A stretch of 64,000 bases of DNA from Sphingobium scionense. GTDB lineage: Bacteria; Pseudomonadota; Alphaproteobacteria; Sphingomonadales; Sphingomonadaceae. Below, piece by piece: positions 25,482-34,137 of this stretch (position 1 is its first letter; each line of letters starts with the position of its first letter). The stretch is from the NCBI RefSeq assembly GCF_014197035.1, contig NZ_JACIEU010000001.1, forward strand, positions 310,001-374,000, given 5' to 3'. The notes beneath the pieces are model-generated. The model did no database searches. It was given only the letters and a program-made list of their open reading frames with translations, and was not told where the DNA came from. A program made the translations under genes and the position numbers.

Positions 25482-27899
25482 ATGGCGACGGGACGGACCG
25501 CACGGATGCGCAGGATGATCGGGCGGAGTGCCGCCGGCCTGGCGCTGGCGCTATTGATCGCCCTGCCCACCCCAGTCTTCGCCCAGCCGACCGGCGCCGA
25601 GAATTTCGATGCCGGCTGGCGCTTCCATCAGGGCGATGTCGCGACCGCCGAACAGCCCGGCTTTGCGGATGCCGGTTGGCAGCAGGTCGACCTGCCGCAT
25701 GACTGGGCGATATCCGGGCCGTTCGAAGAACATGCGCCCGCGACCGGATCGGGCGGCTTTCTGCCGACCGGCGTCGCCTGGTATCGCAAGCATTTCACCC
25801 TACCGCCGGCCACCGCCGGCCAGCGCGTCTTTGTCGAATTCGACGGCGTGATGGAGCGGTCAGGCGTGTGGATCAACGGGCAGCATGTCGGCCATCGGCC
25901 GAGCGGCTATGCCAGCTTCCGCTACGAGATCACCCAGCATCTGAAATCCGCCGGGCAGGAGAATGTGCTGGCGGTGCGCGCCGACACCTCCGCGCAACCC
26001 GCCTCGCGCTGGTACGCGGGCGGCGGCATCTATCGCCATGTCCGCATCCTCACCTTGGGCGATGTCCATGCCGAAACATGGGGCAGTAGCGTGCGCGTGG
26101 CGAAGCTCGACGCAAAGAGCGCGGACCTGACCATCGGCAGCAGCGTGATGAACCAGGGCAGCGCCCCGGTCGAGGCGCGGCTGGAGGCGGTGATCGAGGG
26201 GCCGGATGGCCGCAGCATCGCGACCTTCACCGGCCAGAGCATCAGCCTGCCCGCCGGCCGCGTGACCCAGATGGATGTCACCGGCACCCTGGCCGATCCG
26301 CGCCGCTGGGACATTGGCGATCCGGCGATGCATCAGGCGCTGCTGCGCGTGCGCGCGACCGACGGACGGTTGCTCTATGAGGAGCGCGTCCCCTTCGGCA
26401 TTCGCGATGCCCGGTTCGAGGCGGCGAGCGGCTTCTGGCTGAATGGCCGCAACATCAAGTTGAAGGGCGTGGCGATCCATGCCGATGGCGGGCCGTTCGG
26501 CATGGCGGTGCCGCTGTCCGTCTATGAACGGCGGCTCAAGGGGCTGATGGCGCTGGGCGTCAATGCGGTGCGCACCGCCCATCACCCCTTCTCGCCCGAA
26601 TTTCTCGACCTGTGCGACCGGCTTGGCCTGATCGTCATGAACGAGGGCTTCGACATGTGGACGGTGGCGAAGAATCCGCAGGATTATCATCTCTATTTCA
26701 CCGACTGGTCGTCGATCGATGCGCGCGATTTCGTGCGGCGCGATCGCAATCATCCCAGCATCGTCATCTGGTCGATCGGCAACGAGATTCACGACACGCC
26801 CTATCCGCTGGTGGCGCAGTCGATCATCACCCGCTTGCAGGATATCTTCCATGCCGAAGATCCGACCCGGCCGGTGACGATGGCGCTGTTCCGCCCCAAC
26901 ACCACCCATGATTATGACAATGGCACCGCCGACCTGCTGGACGTGGTGGGCCAGAATTATCGCGAGAATGAACTGGCCAAGGCCCATGCCGACAAGCCCA
27001 GCCGCAAGATCATCGGCACCGAAAACAGCAAGAACCGGTCAAGCTGGCTCGTGGTGCGCGACGACCCGGCCTATGCTGGCATGTTCCTGTGGACCGGCGT
27101 CGATTATCTGGGTGAGGCGGACCGGGCCGGCTGGCCGGCGATCAGCAACCCGTCCGGTCTGGTCGACCGGGTCGACGGGGTGAAGCCGATCGGCTGGGAA
27201 CGGGCGAGCTGGTGGTCGGAAAAGCCGGTGGTGAAGCTGGCGCGGCGCGTGACCGAAGTGATCGACATCAGCGAAATGCCGACCATGGTCGGCATCGCCC
27301 TGCCCCAGCCCAAGGGGCCGGGCGCGCTGACCGACTGGTCGCCCGACAATCGCGCCGCGCACAAGGAAAAGGTCGAGGTCTACAGCAACAGCGACGAGGT
27401 CGAGCTGTTCCTCAACGGCCGGTCGCTGGGGCGCAAGCCGCGCAACGCGGACGACAGCGCAATCACATGGGACGTCGACTATGCGCCGGGCGAACTGCGC
27501 GCGGTCGGCTATCGGGCTGGTGCAAAAGTGGCGGAAGACATGCTGCGCAGCGCCGGCGCCCCCGCAGCGATCCGGCTGGTGCCCGAGGCGAAGGTCGTCG
27601 GCGGCGGCTTTGACGATGTCGTCGCGGTGCGGGCCGAAGTGGTGGATGCGAAGGGCGTGCTGGTGCCCGGCGCGACGCCGCTGCTGAGCGCAACGGTGTC
27701 GGGGCCGGGCCGCGTCGTCGCCTTCGACAATGGCAGCGTCACCGATCACACCGCCTTTGCCTCGCCACAGCGCGCGGCCGTGGCCGGCAAGGCGGTCGCC
27801 TTCCTGCGCGGCACCGGCAAAGCGGGCGCGATCACGCTACAGGTCAGCGCGCCGGGGCTGAAACCCGGCCGCATCAGCCTGCAGGGCGAAAAGGATTAG
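25482..27899 (+). CDS. Glycoside hydrolase family 2 (beta-galactosidase-like)
   Basis: An 805-residue exported glycosidase. The signal peptide ends at VFAQPT, followed by the GH2 sugar-binding domain (NFDAGWRFHQGD), an immunoglobulin-like domain, the TIM-barrel core and C-terminal domains of the DUF4982 type. The acid/base Glu is E435 in SIGNEIHD and the nucleophile candidate is E514 in IIGTENSK, 79 residues apart as in LacZ-type enzymes. It would remove terminal beta-galactosyl or related residues in the periplasm. No sugar transporter is adjacent, although a TonB-dependent receptor gene lies convergent just downstream. Confidence 0.92.
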   Translation: MATGRTARMRRMIGRSAAGLALALLIALPTPVFAQPTGAENFDAGWRFHQGDVATAEQPGFADAGWQQVDLPHDWAISGPFEEHAPATGSGGFLPTGVAWYRKHFTLPPATAGQRVFVEFDGVMERSGVWINGQHVGHRPSGYASFRYEITQHLKSAGQENVLAVRADTSAQPASRWYAGGGIYRHVRILTLGDVHAETWGSSVRVAKLDAKSADLTIGSSVMNQGSAPVEARLEAVIEGPDGRSIATFTGQSISLPAGRVTQMDVTGTLADPRRWDIGDPAMHQALLRVRATDGRLLYEERVPFGIRDARFEAASGFWLNGRNIKLKGVAIHADGGPFGMAVPLSVYERRLKGLMALGVNAVRTAHHPFSPEFLDLCDRLGLIVMNEGFDMWTVAKNPQDYHLYFTDWSSIDARDFVRRDRNHPSIVIWSIGNEIHDTPYPLVAQSIITRLQDIFHAEDPTRPVTMALFRPNTTHDYDNGTADLLDVVGQNYRENELAKAHADKPSRKIIGTENSKNRSSWLVVRDDPAYAGMFLWTGVDYLGEADRAGWPAISNPSGLVDRVDGVKPIGWERASWWSEKPVVKLARRVTEVIDISEMPTMVGIALPQPKGPGALTDWSPDNRAAHKEKVEVYSNSDEVELFLNGRSLGRKPRNADDSAITWDVDYAPGELRAVGYRAGAKVAEDMLRSAGAPAAIRLVPEAKVVGGGFDDVVAVRAEVVDAKGVLVPGATPLLSATVSGPGRVVAFDNGSVTDHTAFASPQRAAVAGKAVAFLRGTGKAGAITLQVSAPGLKPGRISLQGEKD

Positions 27900-28099
27900 G
27901 CCGATCGTCGCCCGGTCGCGTCGATGCAGGGGACCGCGCCGCTGGACAGCGACAGGGCGCGGACCTTGTAGCGCAGCGCCAGTTCATTGTGCGCAGCAAT
28001 CACGCATACCGCGTCGCCGCGCGCACGGGCTTCGTCGGCTTTGCGCGTCTCGTCGCGCGACCGGCGAAACAGATAGGCAGCATCCGTGATCACGTCCAT
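27896..28099 (-). CDS. Small hypothetical protein
   Basis: A 67-residue soluble, Arg/Ala-rich protein (DAAYLFRRSRDETRKADEARARG near the start, then LALRYKVRALSL). Similar small helical proteins with an xxYxxRSRxExxKADxA start are common in sphingomonads; their role is unknown. GGAG lies eight bases before the ATG, which supports expression. Its stop overlaps the convergent GH2 stop by four bases. No conserved catalytic residues are visible. Confidence 0.62.
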   Translation of the reverse strand: MDVITDAAYLFRRSRDETRKADEARARGDAVCVIAAHNELALRYKVRALSLSSGAVPCIDATGRRSA

Positions 28100-28189
28100 C
28101 GAACCGACTCCGCTTGATTGCCATGCAACCTAGCAGCCGCCGGAAGCGCCGTCCTAGACATGGATCAATTTCCGGTCGCCGGTGCCCGT

Positions 28190-30685
28190 TTATCCCCCGA
28201 AGCGGAAGCGCAGGCGCGCGCCATATATTTGCGGTTCGCCCAGCGTCGCGGTTTCGAAATTGACGCTGGGCGACCCCAGCCCGGCGATGAAGCTATAATA
28301 TTTTTCCCTGGTCACATTGGTCATGAACAGGCTGAGGTCGATGGGCGCGCCGGCGATATTGTTCCAGCTGGCATTGAGGTTGAGCAGATCGAGCGGTGCC
28401 AGCGTGCTGAGCGCAGCGATCGACGGATCGGGATTGGTGCGATCGGTATAGTTGACCAGCATCGAGGAACGATGGGTGAAGGTCGCGCCGAAGGAGATGC
28501 GGCCGATCTTCTCTTCATCCAGCGGCAGAGTGTAGGTGCCGCTGACCGTGAACTTGTGGCGCGGCGACAGCACTTCGGGATCGCCCGGCTGGAACGGCGC
28601 GGCCAGGATATAATTGGGATCGTTGAAGCTGGAGAAATCGGGCACCGATTTGATCTTGGTGCGCAGATAGGTGTAGCCGCCGGTCAGCACCAGCCCCTGG
28701 AACGGGGTCAGCGAGGCATCCGCCTCCAACCCCCATATCTCCGACTTGCCGGCATTGACCGGCGCCGCAGTGGACGCCTGCCCGGACAGCGGCCGTGCGT
28801 TGAAGCCGACCTGCAATTGCTGGTTGGAAAAATCATTATAGAAGCCGGCCAGGTTGAAGGTGCCGCGCAACGCTCCGCCAAAGCTGGTCTTGAGCCCCAG
28901 CTCATAGCTGTCCACCTTCTCCGGCTCGACGATGTTGAGCGGCGCGGTGATGTTGGGGACGATCGTGCCGGCGCGATAGCCGCGCGCATATTTGGCGTAG
29001 AGCAATATGTCCTGGGTCGGGTTGTAATCCAGGTCGACCAGCCAGGTCGGCTTTTCCGACGACTGATAATAATGCGACACGCAATTGGTCGCCGCCGCCT
29101 GCGGATTGGTGCAGCGATAGCGCGCGGCCGGATTGAAGGCGCCATATTGCGGCGGATAGGCGACGATATAGGTGCGCTGGTCGCTGACATTGCGCGAATG
29201 ATCCCAGGTGTAACGGAAACCGCCGGTCAATTTCAGCTGATCGGTCAGCGCATAGGTCGCCTGCGCATAGAGGCCGACATTGTGGAAATTGGTGCGCCCA
29301 GCCGTGTAATTGACGGTGCCGGCATGGATCGGCTTGGCGAACGTCGGGATGGTCGGATCGAGATTGGACAGGAAGCCCAGCGGATCGGTGCATTGCAGCG
29401 TGGCGGAATCGGTGCAGGACGCCAGGAAGGGCGACTGGCTGCCGCTCATGCCCAGCGGTTCGCTGACCTCCAGATAGCCGCCCACCTGCCAGTTGAGCCG
29501 GCCATCGCCCGAGCGGCCCTGCAATTGCAGTTCCTCGGTAAAGGTCGACTGGTTGGCGGTATAGCCGTCCGGAATCGACGTCACCGTGGTGAAGGGCAGA
29601 TGATAGCTGCCCAGCGCGGCGAGGAAGGGATTGATCGCGGCGAAATCGACGACGAAATCGGTGCCGAACAGCGGCGCATTCATGCGCTGCTTCAACTGGG
29701 CGTAGCTGACGATATTCTTGACCGTCAGCGTGTCGCTCGCCTGCCAGCTGGTCGTGTTGATCACCTGCCATTGCTCGGTCCTGGAATAGGGGTCTTCCAA
29801 GGCCTGCATGACGTCATAGAAACCGCTGCCCTGGCGCAGCAACTGGCCATAGGCGAGCTGACCCAGCCCCTCCGGCGCGGCCGCCACCAGCTTCTGGATC
29901 GGGCCATTATTGCTGGAGTCACTGTAGGACAGGATGGTGTAGTTTTCGAGATCGGGGGTCAGATCGACGACCAGGCTGGCCCGCAGCGCGATATAGTCGA
30001 CATCGCCGAACCGGTCGGGGCCGATGCCGCTGCCATTGCGCATATAGCCGTCGCGCTTCTGCCGGTCGACGCCGATGCGCATCCGCGCGCGATCCCCAAG
30101 CGGCGCGTTGACCACCGCCTGGCCGCGCCACATGTCATAATTGCCAACCGATCCTTCGACATAGCCGGAAAATTCGTCGGTCGGCTTCTGCGGCACCAGC
30201 AGGATCGCGCCGCCGGTGGTGTTGCGGCCGAACAGGGTGCCCTGTGGCCCCTTCAATATCTGGACATTCTGCAGGTCGAAAAAGGCGCCCGGCCCGGCGC
30301 CATCGCCCGAGGGCAGGCCGTTGGATGCCCCGCGCGGCGCGACCACATCGGCAAAATAGACGCCGACCGAGGGCGCGGTGCCGATGTCCTGGGCAAAGCC
30401 ACGAATGGCGAAACTGCTATTCTCGCTGCCGAAATTGCCGTTGGCGGACAACGAAGGGGTATAGGCGGCCAGATCCTGCGCATTGACGACATTGCGGTTG
30501 GCCAATTGTTCCTGGTTGAACACGGTGATCGAGATCGGCACGTCCTGCAGCCGTTCCTCGGTCCGGCGGGCGGTGACGATGATGTCCTGGGTCACGCTGG
30601 CCCTGTCCTGGGCCAGAGCCTGGCCCGGCAGGATGGGCAGAGTCGCGCAGGCGCAGAAAAGCAACGTCCGGAAACGGCGTGTCAT
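28190..30685 (-). CDS. TonB-dependent receptor
   Basis: An 831-residue outer-membrane receptor. The signal peptide ends QALAQD, then the TonB-box-like TQDIIVTARR, the plug (VQILKGPQGTLFGRNTTGGAI near residue 150) and a long barrel ending RLRFRFGG. It resembles the large catabolic receptors abundant in sphingomonads that import plant- or lignin-derived or other organic compounds. It is transcribed divergently from a LysR gene 272 bases away, so that regulator may control it. No enzyme gene is adjacent on the same strand, so the ligand stays open. Confidence 0.93.
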   Translation of the reverse strand: MTRRFRTLLFCACATLPILPGQALAQDRASVTQDIIVTARRTEERLQDVPISITVFNQEQLANRNVVNAQDLAAYTPSLSANGNFGSENSSFAIRGFAQDIGTAPSVGVYFADVVAPRGASNGLPSGDGAGPGAFFDLQNVQILKGPQGTLFGRNTTGGAILLVPQKPTDEFSGYVEGSVGNYDMWRGQAVVNAPLGDRARMRIGVDRQKRDGYMRNGSGIGPDRFGDVDYIALRASLVVDLTPDLENYTILSYSDSSNNGPIQKLVAAAPEGLGQLAYGQLLRQGSGFYDVMQALEDPYSRTEQWQVINTTSWQASDTLTVKNIVSYAQLKQRMNAPLFGTDFVVDFAAINPFLAALGSYHLPFTTVTSIPDGYTANQSTFTEELQLQGRSGDGRLNWQVGGYLEVSEPLGMSGSQSPFLASCTDSATLQCTDPLGFLSNLDPTIPTFAKPIHAGTVNYTAGRTNFHNVGLYAQATYALTDQLKLTGGFRYTWDHSRNVSDQRTYIVAYPPQYGAFNPAARYRCTNPQAAATNCVSHYYQSSEKPTWLVDLDYNPTQDILLYAKYARGYRAGTIVPNITAPLNIVEPEKVDSYELGLKTSFGGALRGTFNLAGFYNDFSNQQLQVGFNARPLSGQASTAAPVNAGKSEIWGLEADASLTPFQGLVLTGGYTYLRTKIKSVPDFSSFNDPNYILAAPFQPGDPEVLSPRHKFTVSGTYTLPLDEEKIGRISFGATFTHRSSMLVNYTDRTNPDPSIAALSTLAPLDLLNLNASWNNIAGAPIDLSLFMTNVTREKYYSFIAGLGSPSVNFETATLGEPQIYGARLRFRFGG

Positions 30686-30951
30686 GGCATCCTCCCATCC
30701 AGACCGCGCGGCCCTTATATGCTGGATCGACCGTCACGGCGTCGAGCGCCGCACAGACGACGCCCATCCCTTCACCATCGTCGCACCTGTTGCCCCGGAC
30801 ACAATGATTGCAGGCGCACAGCCTTTTGATCGACGAAGATATGATACAGAATATTTCATAAGTCCGAATGACACCGCCTGTCAATTGGGTCCGATCGCCC
30901 GGCGAAACAGTCCGGCAATGCAACGGGACTGGACCCTGACCAGTGCCACAG

Positions 30952-30977
30952 TTAAGAATGGTCCGCATTATCCTTAA
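30952..30977. promoter_or_regulatory. Dyad at the LysR start, possible operator
   Basis: TTAAGAAT (30952-30959) and ATCCTTAA (30970-30977) are inverted repeats matching at seven of eight positions with a 10-base centre. The dyad overlaps the first in-frame ATG of the LysR gene, which suggests either translational control or that the true start lies downstream and the dyad is the LysR operator for the divergent receptor. Confidence 0.35.
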
Positions 30978-31938
30978 GAAACAGGACCGACTTCTCTTGC
31001 TTGGCGGCGTGCATTTCGACCTCAACAGCCTGGTGATACTGGGCCTGTTGCTGCGCACGAAAAGCGTCACGCGCACGGCGCAGCAACTGGGCGTCAGCCA
31101 GCCGTCGGTCAGCCGGTCGCTGGCGCAGTTGCGCAGCCTGCTCGGCGACCCGCTGCTGGTGCGCACCGCCGGCGGCATGGAACTGACCCGGCGGGCCGAG
31201 GAACTGGCGCCCTCGCTCCAGGACTGGCTGGCGACGACCGCCGGCCTGCTGGAACCGCCGCGTTTCGATCCGGCGACGCTCGATCGCCGATTCCGCGTCG
31301 CATCGACCGATTTCGGCGTCGCCGCCGTGGTCGCGCCGACCCTGCCGCATATCGGCCGCGCGGCGCCGCTGGCGGCGATCGACATCGTGCCTTTGACCGG
31401 CGACATGGTGGCGCGGCTGACCGCGGGCGAGATCGACCTCATCATCAGCGGGCTCGATCCCGATCCGGCCCAGACCTATGAGCGTTTCCTGTTCACCGAG
31501 ACGTTCAGCTGCGTCGTCGATCGCCATCACAAGCTGGCGGCGCATCCGACCGACCGGGCCTTGTCGGTCGAGGATTTCCTGTCCTGCCCGCATATCAGCT
31601 TCGTCGTCAGCGACAGCGGCTTCGACCGGATCGAACTGCGCCTGGGCGCACTGGCGCCGCGCCGGCGGGTGATCGCCCGCCTGCCCTATTTCCAGGCGGC
31701 ACCGCACATGATCCGGGGATCGGACGCGCTGATGACGCTGCCGACCCGCGCGGCCGAGGCGATCGCCCGGACCCATGACCTGGCCTGCCTGCCCGCGCCG
31801 GACCTGGTCGGCACCTTCGGCTATCGGCTGCTGTGGAACGAGCGGTCGCATCGCGACCCGGCCATCGCCTGGCTGTGCGACATGTTCGCCGACCATTGCG
31901 GCAGCGACGCAGCCCTGCCCCATAGCAAGGCCGCATAA
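30958..31938 (+). CDS. LysR-family transcriptional regulator
   Basis: A LysR regulator of about 326 residues. The HTH reads VTRTAQQLGVSQPSVSRSLAQLR, typical of the NodD/SyrM-like branch, followed by an effector domain. Start choice is uncertain: ATG 30958 is the only ATG before the HTH but lacks a good ribosome-binding site. TTG 30997 has AGGA ten bases upstream, and GTG 31009 gives the usual compact family N-terminus (VHFDLNSL). The gene is divergent from the 831-residue receptor gene and likely regulates it. The effector is unknown. Confidence 0.9.
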   Translation: MVRIILKKQDRLLLLGGVHFDLNSLVILGLLLRTKSVTRTAQQLGVSQPSVSRSLAQLRSLLGDPLLVRTAGGMELTRRAEELAPSLQDWLATTAGLLEPPRFDPATLDRRFRVASTDFGVAAVVAPTLPHIGRAAPLAAIDIVPLTGDMVARLTAGEIDLIISGLDPDPAQTYERFLFTETFSCVVDRHHKLAAHPTDRALSVEDFLSCPHISFVVSDSGFDRIELRLGALAPRRRVIARLPYFQAAPHMIRGSDALMTLPTRAAEAIARTHDLACLPAPDLVGTFGYRLLWNERSHRDPAIAWLCDMFADHCGSDAALPHSKAA

Positions 31939-31991
31939 GCCTTATCCGATATCGATATTTGGCGCCGCCCCGCGCTTCTGGCAACGGCTAC

Positions 31992-32014
31992 TTGCAATTG
32001 ACAATCGATCGCAA
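31992..32014. promoter_or_regulatory. Fur-box-like dyad upstream of receptor gene
   Basis: The 23-base site begins TTGCAATTGA and ends TCGATCGCAA; the two sides are symmetric at TTGC, AT and GA. It is AT-rich compared with its surroundings and resembles alphaproteobacterial Fur boxes. It lies about 115 bases upstream of the FepA/CirA-like receptor start, a plausible promoter position. Regulation by iron is inferred. Confidence 0.45.
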
Positions 32015-32130
32015 ATGAATCCGCCATGATATTCGCTCCACCGATCGGGCCAAGCCCGCACCACTGATTTCCGGGACTCGTCCGGCCGGGTGGCTGGCGG
32101 GTGCCTATCTATCCAGAACAGGGGATTTCC

Positions 32131-34095
32131 ATGCCATCCATCCATCTGCTGCGGGCGACCGCGGCCCTTGTCGCGCTGAGCAGCGCACAGCAGGCGCTGG
32201 CGGCCGAGGCCGACCAGGATTCCAACCAGATCGTCGTCACCGCCGCCGGCCGCGAACAGGAGGTGCGCGACGCCCCCGCCTCGATCAGCGTCATCACGCG
32301 CGAGACGCTGGACGCCATGCCCTATCGCGAAGTGACCGATGCGCTGATGGAAATCCCCGGCGTCACCGTCACGCCGGGCGAAGGCAATAGCCGCGACATC
32401 TCGATCCGTGGCATGGCGCCGCAATATACGCTGATCCTGGTCGACGGTAAGCGGCTGTCGTCGCGCGAATCCCGCACCAATGGCGGCAATGTCAGCGAAG
32501 GCGGCATGCTGCCGCCACTCGAAGCGATCGAGCGGATCGAGGTGGTGCGCGGCCCGATGTCCTCGCTTTACGGATCGGACGCGATGGGCGGCGTCGTCAA
32601 CATCATCACCCGCCGGATCAGCGACCATTGGCGCGGCAGCGCGCGCGTCAACGGTACGATGCAACTGGCGGACAATTTCGGCAATTATGCCGACGGCAAT
32701 TTCTATCTGTCCGGGCCGGTGACCAAAGGCATCGGCCTGCAATTGCAGGGATCGATGAACCGCCGCGAGGGCGACACGGAAATCGGCGGCACGCCCGAGC
32801 GGCATGATGACAGCCTGGCCGGCAAGCTGGGCTTCAACCTCAGCGCCAACCACCAGATCCTGCTGGAGGGCGGCTATTATCGGCAGAAGGTGATCGAGGT
32901 CGCCGGCGAGACGACCGAGACGTCAGCGACCGCGCCGCTCGGCACCGAGAGCACCCAGACCCAGAAGCGCAAGGTCGCATCGATCAGCCATAGCGGCCAG
33001 TGGGGCTTCGCCAGTTCCGAATCCTATCTGCAATATGAGGATGCCGAACATGTCGAGGCACAGAAGCGGATCAAGAACACGGTCGGCCAGAGCCTATGGG
33101 TGATCCCGCTGCCGTCCAACACGCTGACCGTCGGCGGCTTCTATCGCTATGAGGATCTGTCCGACCTGACCGGCAACCTTTTGTCGGGGGCGACCACCAC
33201 CGGCACCACCCGGACCAGTTGGGCCTTGTTCGCCGAAAATGAGCTGAAGCTGCTCGACGGGTTGGCGCTGACCGGCGGCATCCGCATGGATCATGACGAA
33301 CAATATGGTGTCCACTGGACCCCGCGCGTCTATGCGGTGTGGAACATCACCCAGGCGCTGACCCTGAAGGGCGGCTATTCGCAGGGCTTCCGCGCGCCCA
33401 GTCTGCGCCAGACCATTCCCGACTGGGGCCAGAGCAGCCGGGGCGGCACCATCTATGGCAATCCCGATCTGGAGGCCGAAACCTCCCGCACGATCGAGGC
33501 GGCCCTGCTCTTCTCGCGGAGCGGCTTCAACGCCAGCGTAACCGCCTATGACACCCGCTTCGACGACAAGATCACCCGCGTGACCTGCGAAGTCGCTGCT
33601 GCGTGGTGCATCGACGAGCCTTTGAGTTCGATCGGCCGCCCGCCCACGACCTACGTCAATGTCGACAAGGCGCGGGTACGCGGCGTGGAAGTGTCGGTCG
33701 ATGTGCCGTTGACCCACACGCTGCGGCTCAACGCCACAGGCACGCTGACTGATTCGGAACAGCTGAGCGGCGCCAATATCGGCGCGGCGCTCAACGACAC
33801 GCCCAAGCAGCAGGCCAGCGCCTCGCTCAACTGGCGCCCGGACAAGCGCTTCTCCGCCTTCGTGCGCGCCGTCTATCGCGGCGAGGAAGCCGTGACCGAG
33901 GCGCAGATCAGCGGCAATAATATCGTGTCACCCGACTATACGGTTGTGGACATGGGCGCATCCTACAAGATCACGCCCGCCTTCACCGTCCATGCCGGTG
34001 TGCAGAACCTGCTCGACAAGCGGCTGAACTATGACACGTCGGGCTATCTGATCGATCCGGCCCGTGTCTGGATGGGCGTGGGCGTGCGCTTCTGA
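32131..34095 (+). CDS. TonB-dependent receptor, FepA/CirA-like
   Basis: A 654-residue receptor with a signal peptide ending QALAAE, the TonB box NQIVVTAAGRE, a plug typical of siderophore or colicin receptors (DISIRGMAPQYTLILVDGKR, then MSSLYGSDAMGGVVNIIT) and a barrel ending GVGVRF. Short length and plug motifs place it in the FepA/CirA group, so a catecholate-type iron siderophore is the likely ligand. The ATG at 32131 is preceded by AGGGGA. A Fur-like dyad lies upstream. Two Cys in the barrel (TCEVAAAWC) probably form an extracellular disulfide. Confidence 0.93.
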   Translation: MPSIHLLRATAALVALSSAQQALAAEADQDSNQIVVTAAGREQEVRDAPASISVITRETLDAMPYREVTDALMEIPGVTVTPGEGNSRDISIRGMAPQYTLILVDGKRLSSRESRTNGGNVSEGGMLPPLEAIERIEVVRGPMSSLYGSDAMGGVVNIITRRISDHWRGSARVNGTMQLADNFGNYADGNFYLSGPVTKGIGLQLQGSMNRREGDTEIGGTPERHDDSLAGKLGFNLSANHQILLEGGYYRQKVIEVAGETTETSATAPLGTESTQTQKRKVASISHSGQWGFASSESYLQYEDAEHVEAQKRIKNTVGQSLWVIPLPSNTLTVGGFYRYEDLSDLTGNLLSGATTTGTTRTSWALFAENELKLLDGLALTGGIRMDHDEQYGVHWTPRVYAVWNITQALTLKGGYSQGFRAPSLRQTIPDWGQSSRGGTIYGNPDLEAETSRTIEAALLFSRSGFNASVTAYDTRFDDKITRVTCEVAAAWCIDEPLSSIGRPPTTYVNVDKARVRGVEVSVDVPLTHTLRLNATGTLTDSEQLSGANIGAALNDTPKQQASASLNWRPDKRFSAFVRAVYRGEEAVTEAQISGNNIVSPDYTVVDMGASYKITPAFTVHAGVQNLLDKRLNYDTSGYLIDPARVWMGVGVRF

Positions 34096-34107
34096 TCGGA
34101 CTTGTGT

Positions 34108-34137
34108 TCGCCGGCCCGGCGGAGGCCGGGCCGGCGA
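34108..34137. terminator. GC-rich hairpin between convergent receptor and hemN genes
   Basis: TCGCCGGCCCGGC (34108-34120) and its perfect complement (34125-34137) enclose the loop GGAG. The hairpin fills the gap between the receptor stop and the hemN stop and can work in both directions. No T tract is present. Confidence 0.65.

Noticed and set aside
24981-25570. Open frames in the gap before the GH2 gene
   Set aside because: Low-complexity Arg/Ser/Pro-rich products, no ribosome-binding site and mutual overlap in several frames.
28118-30829. 903-codon plus-strand frame opposite the 831-residue receptor
   Set aside because: The minus-strand receptor has a signal peptide, TonB box and plug motifs; the plus frame has none.
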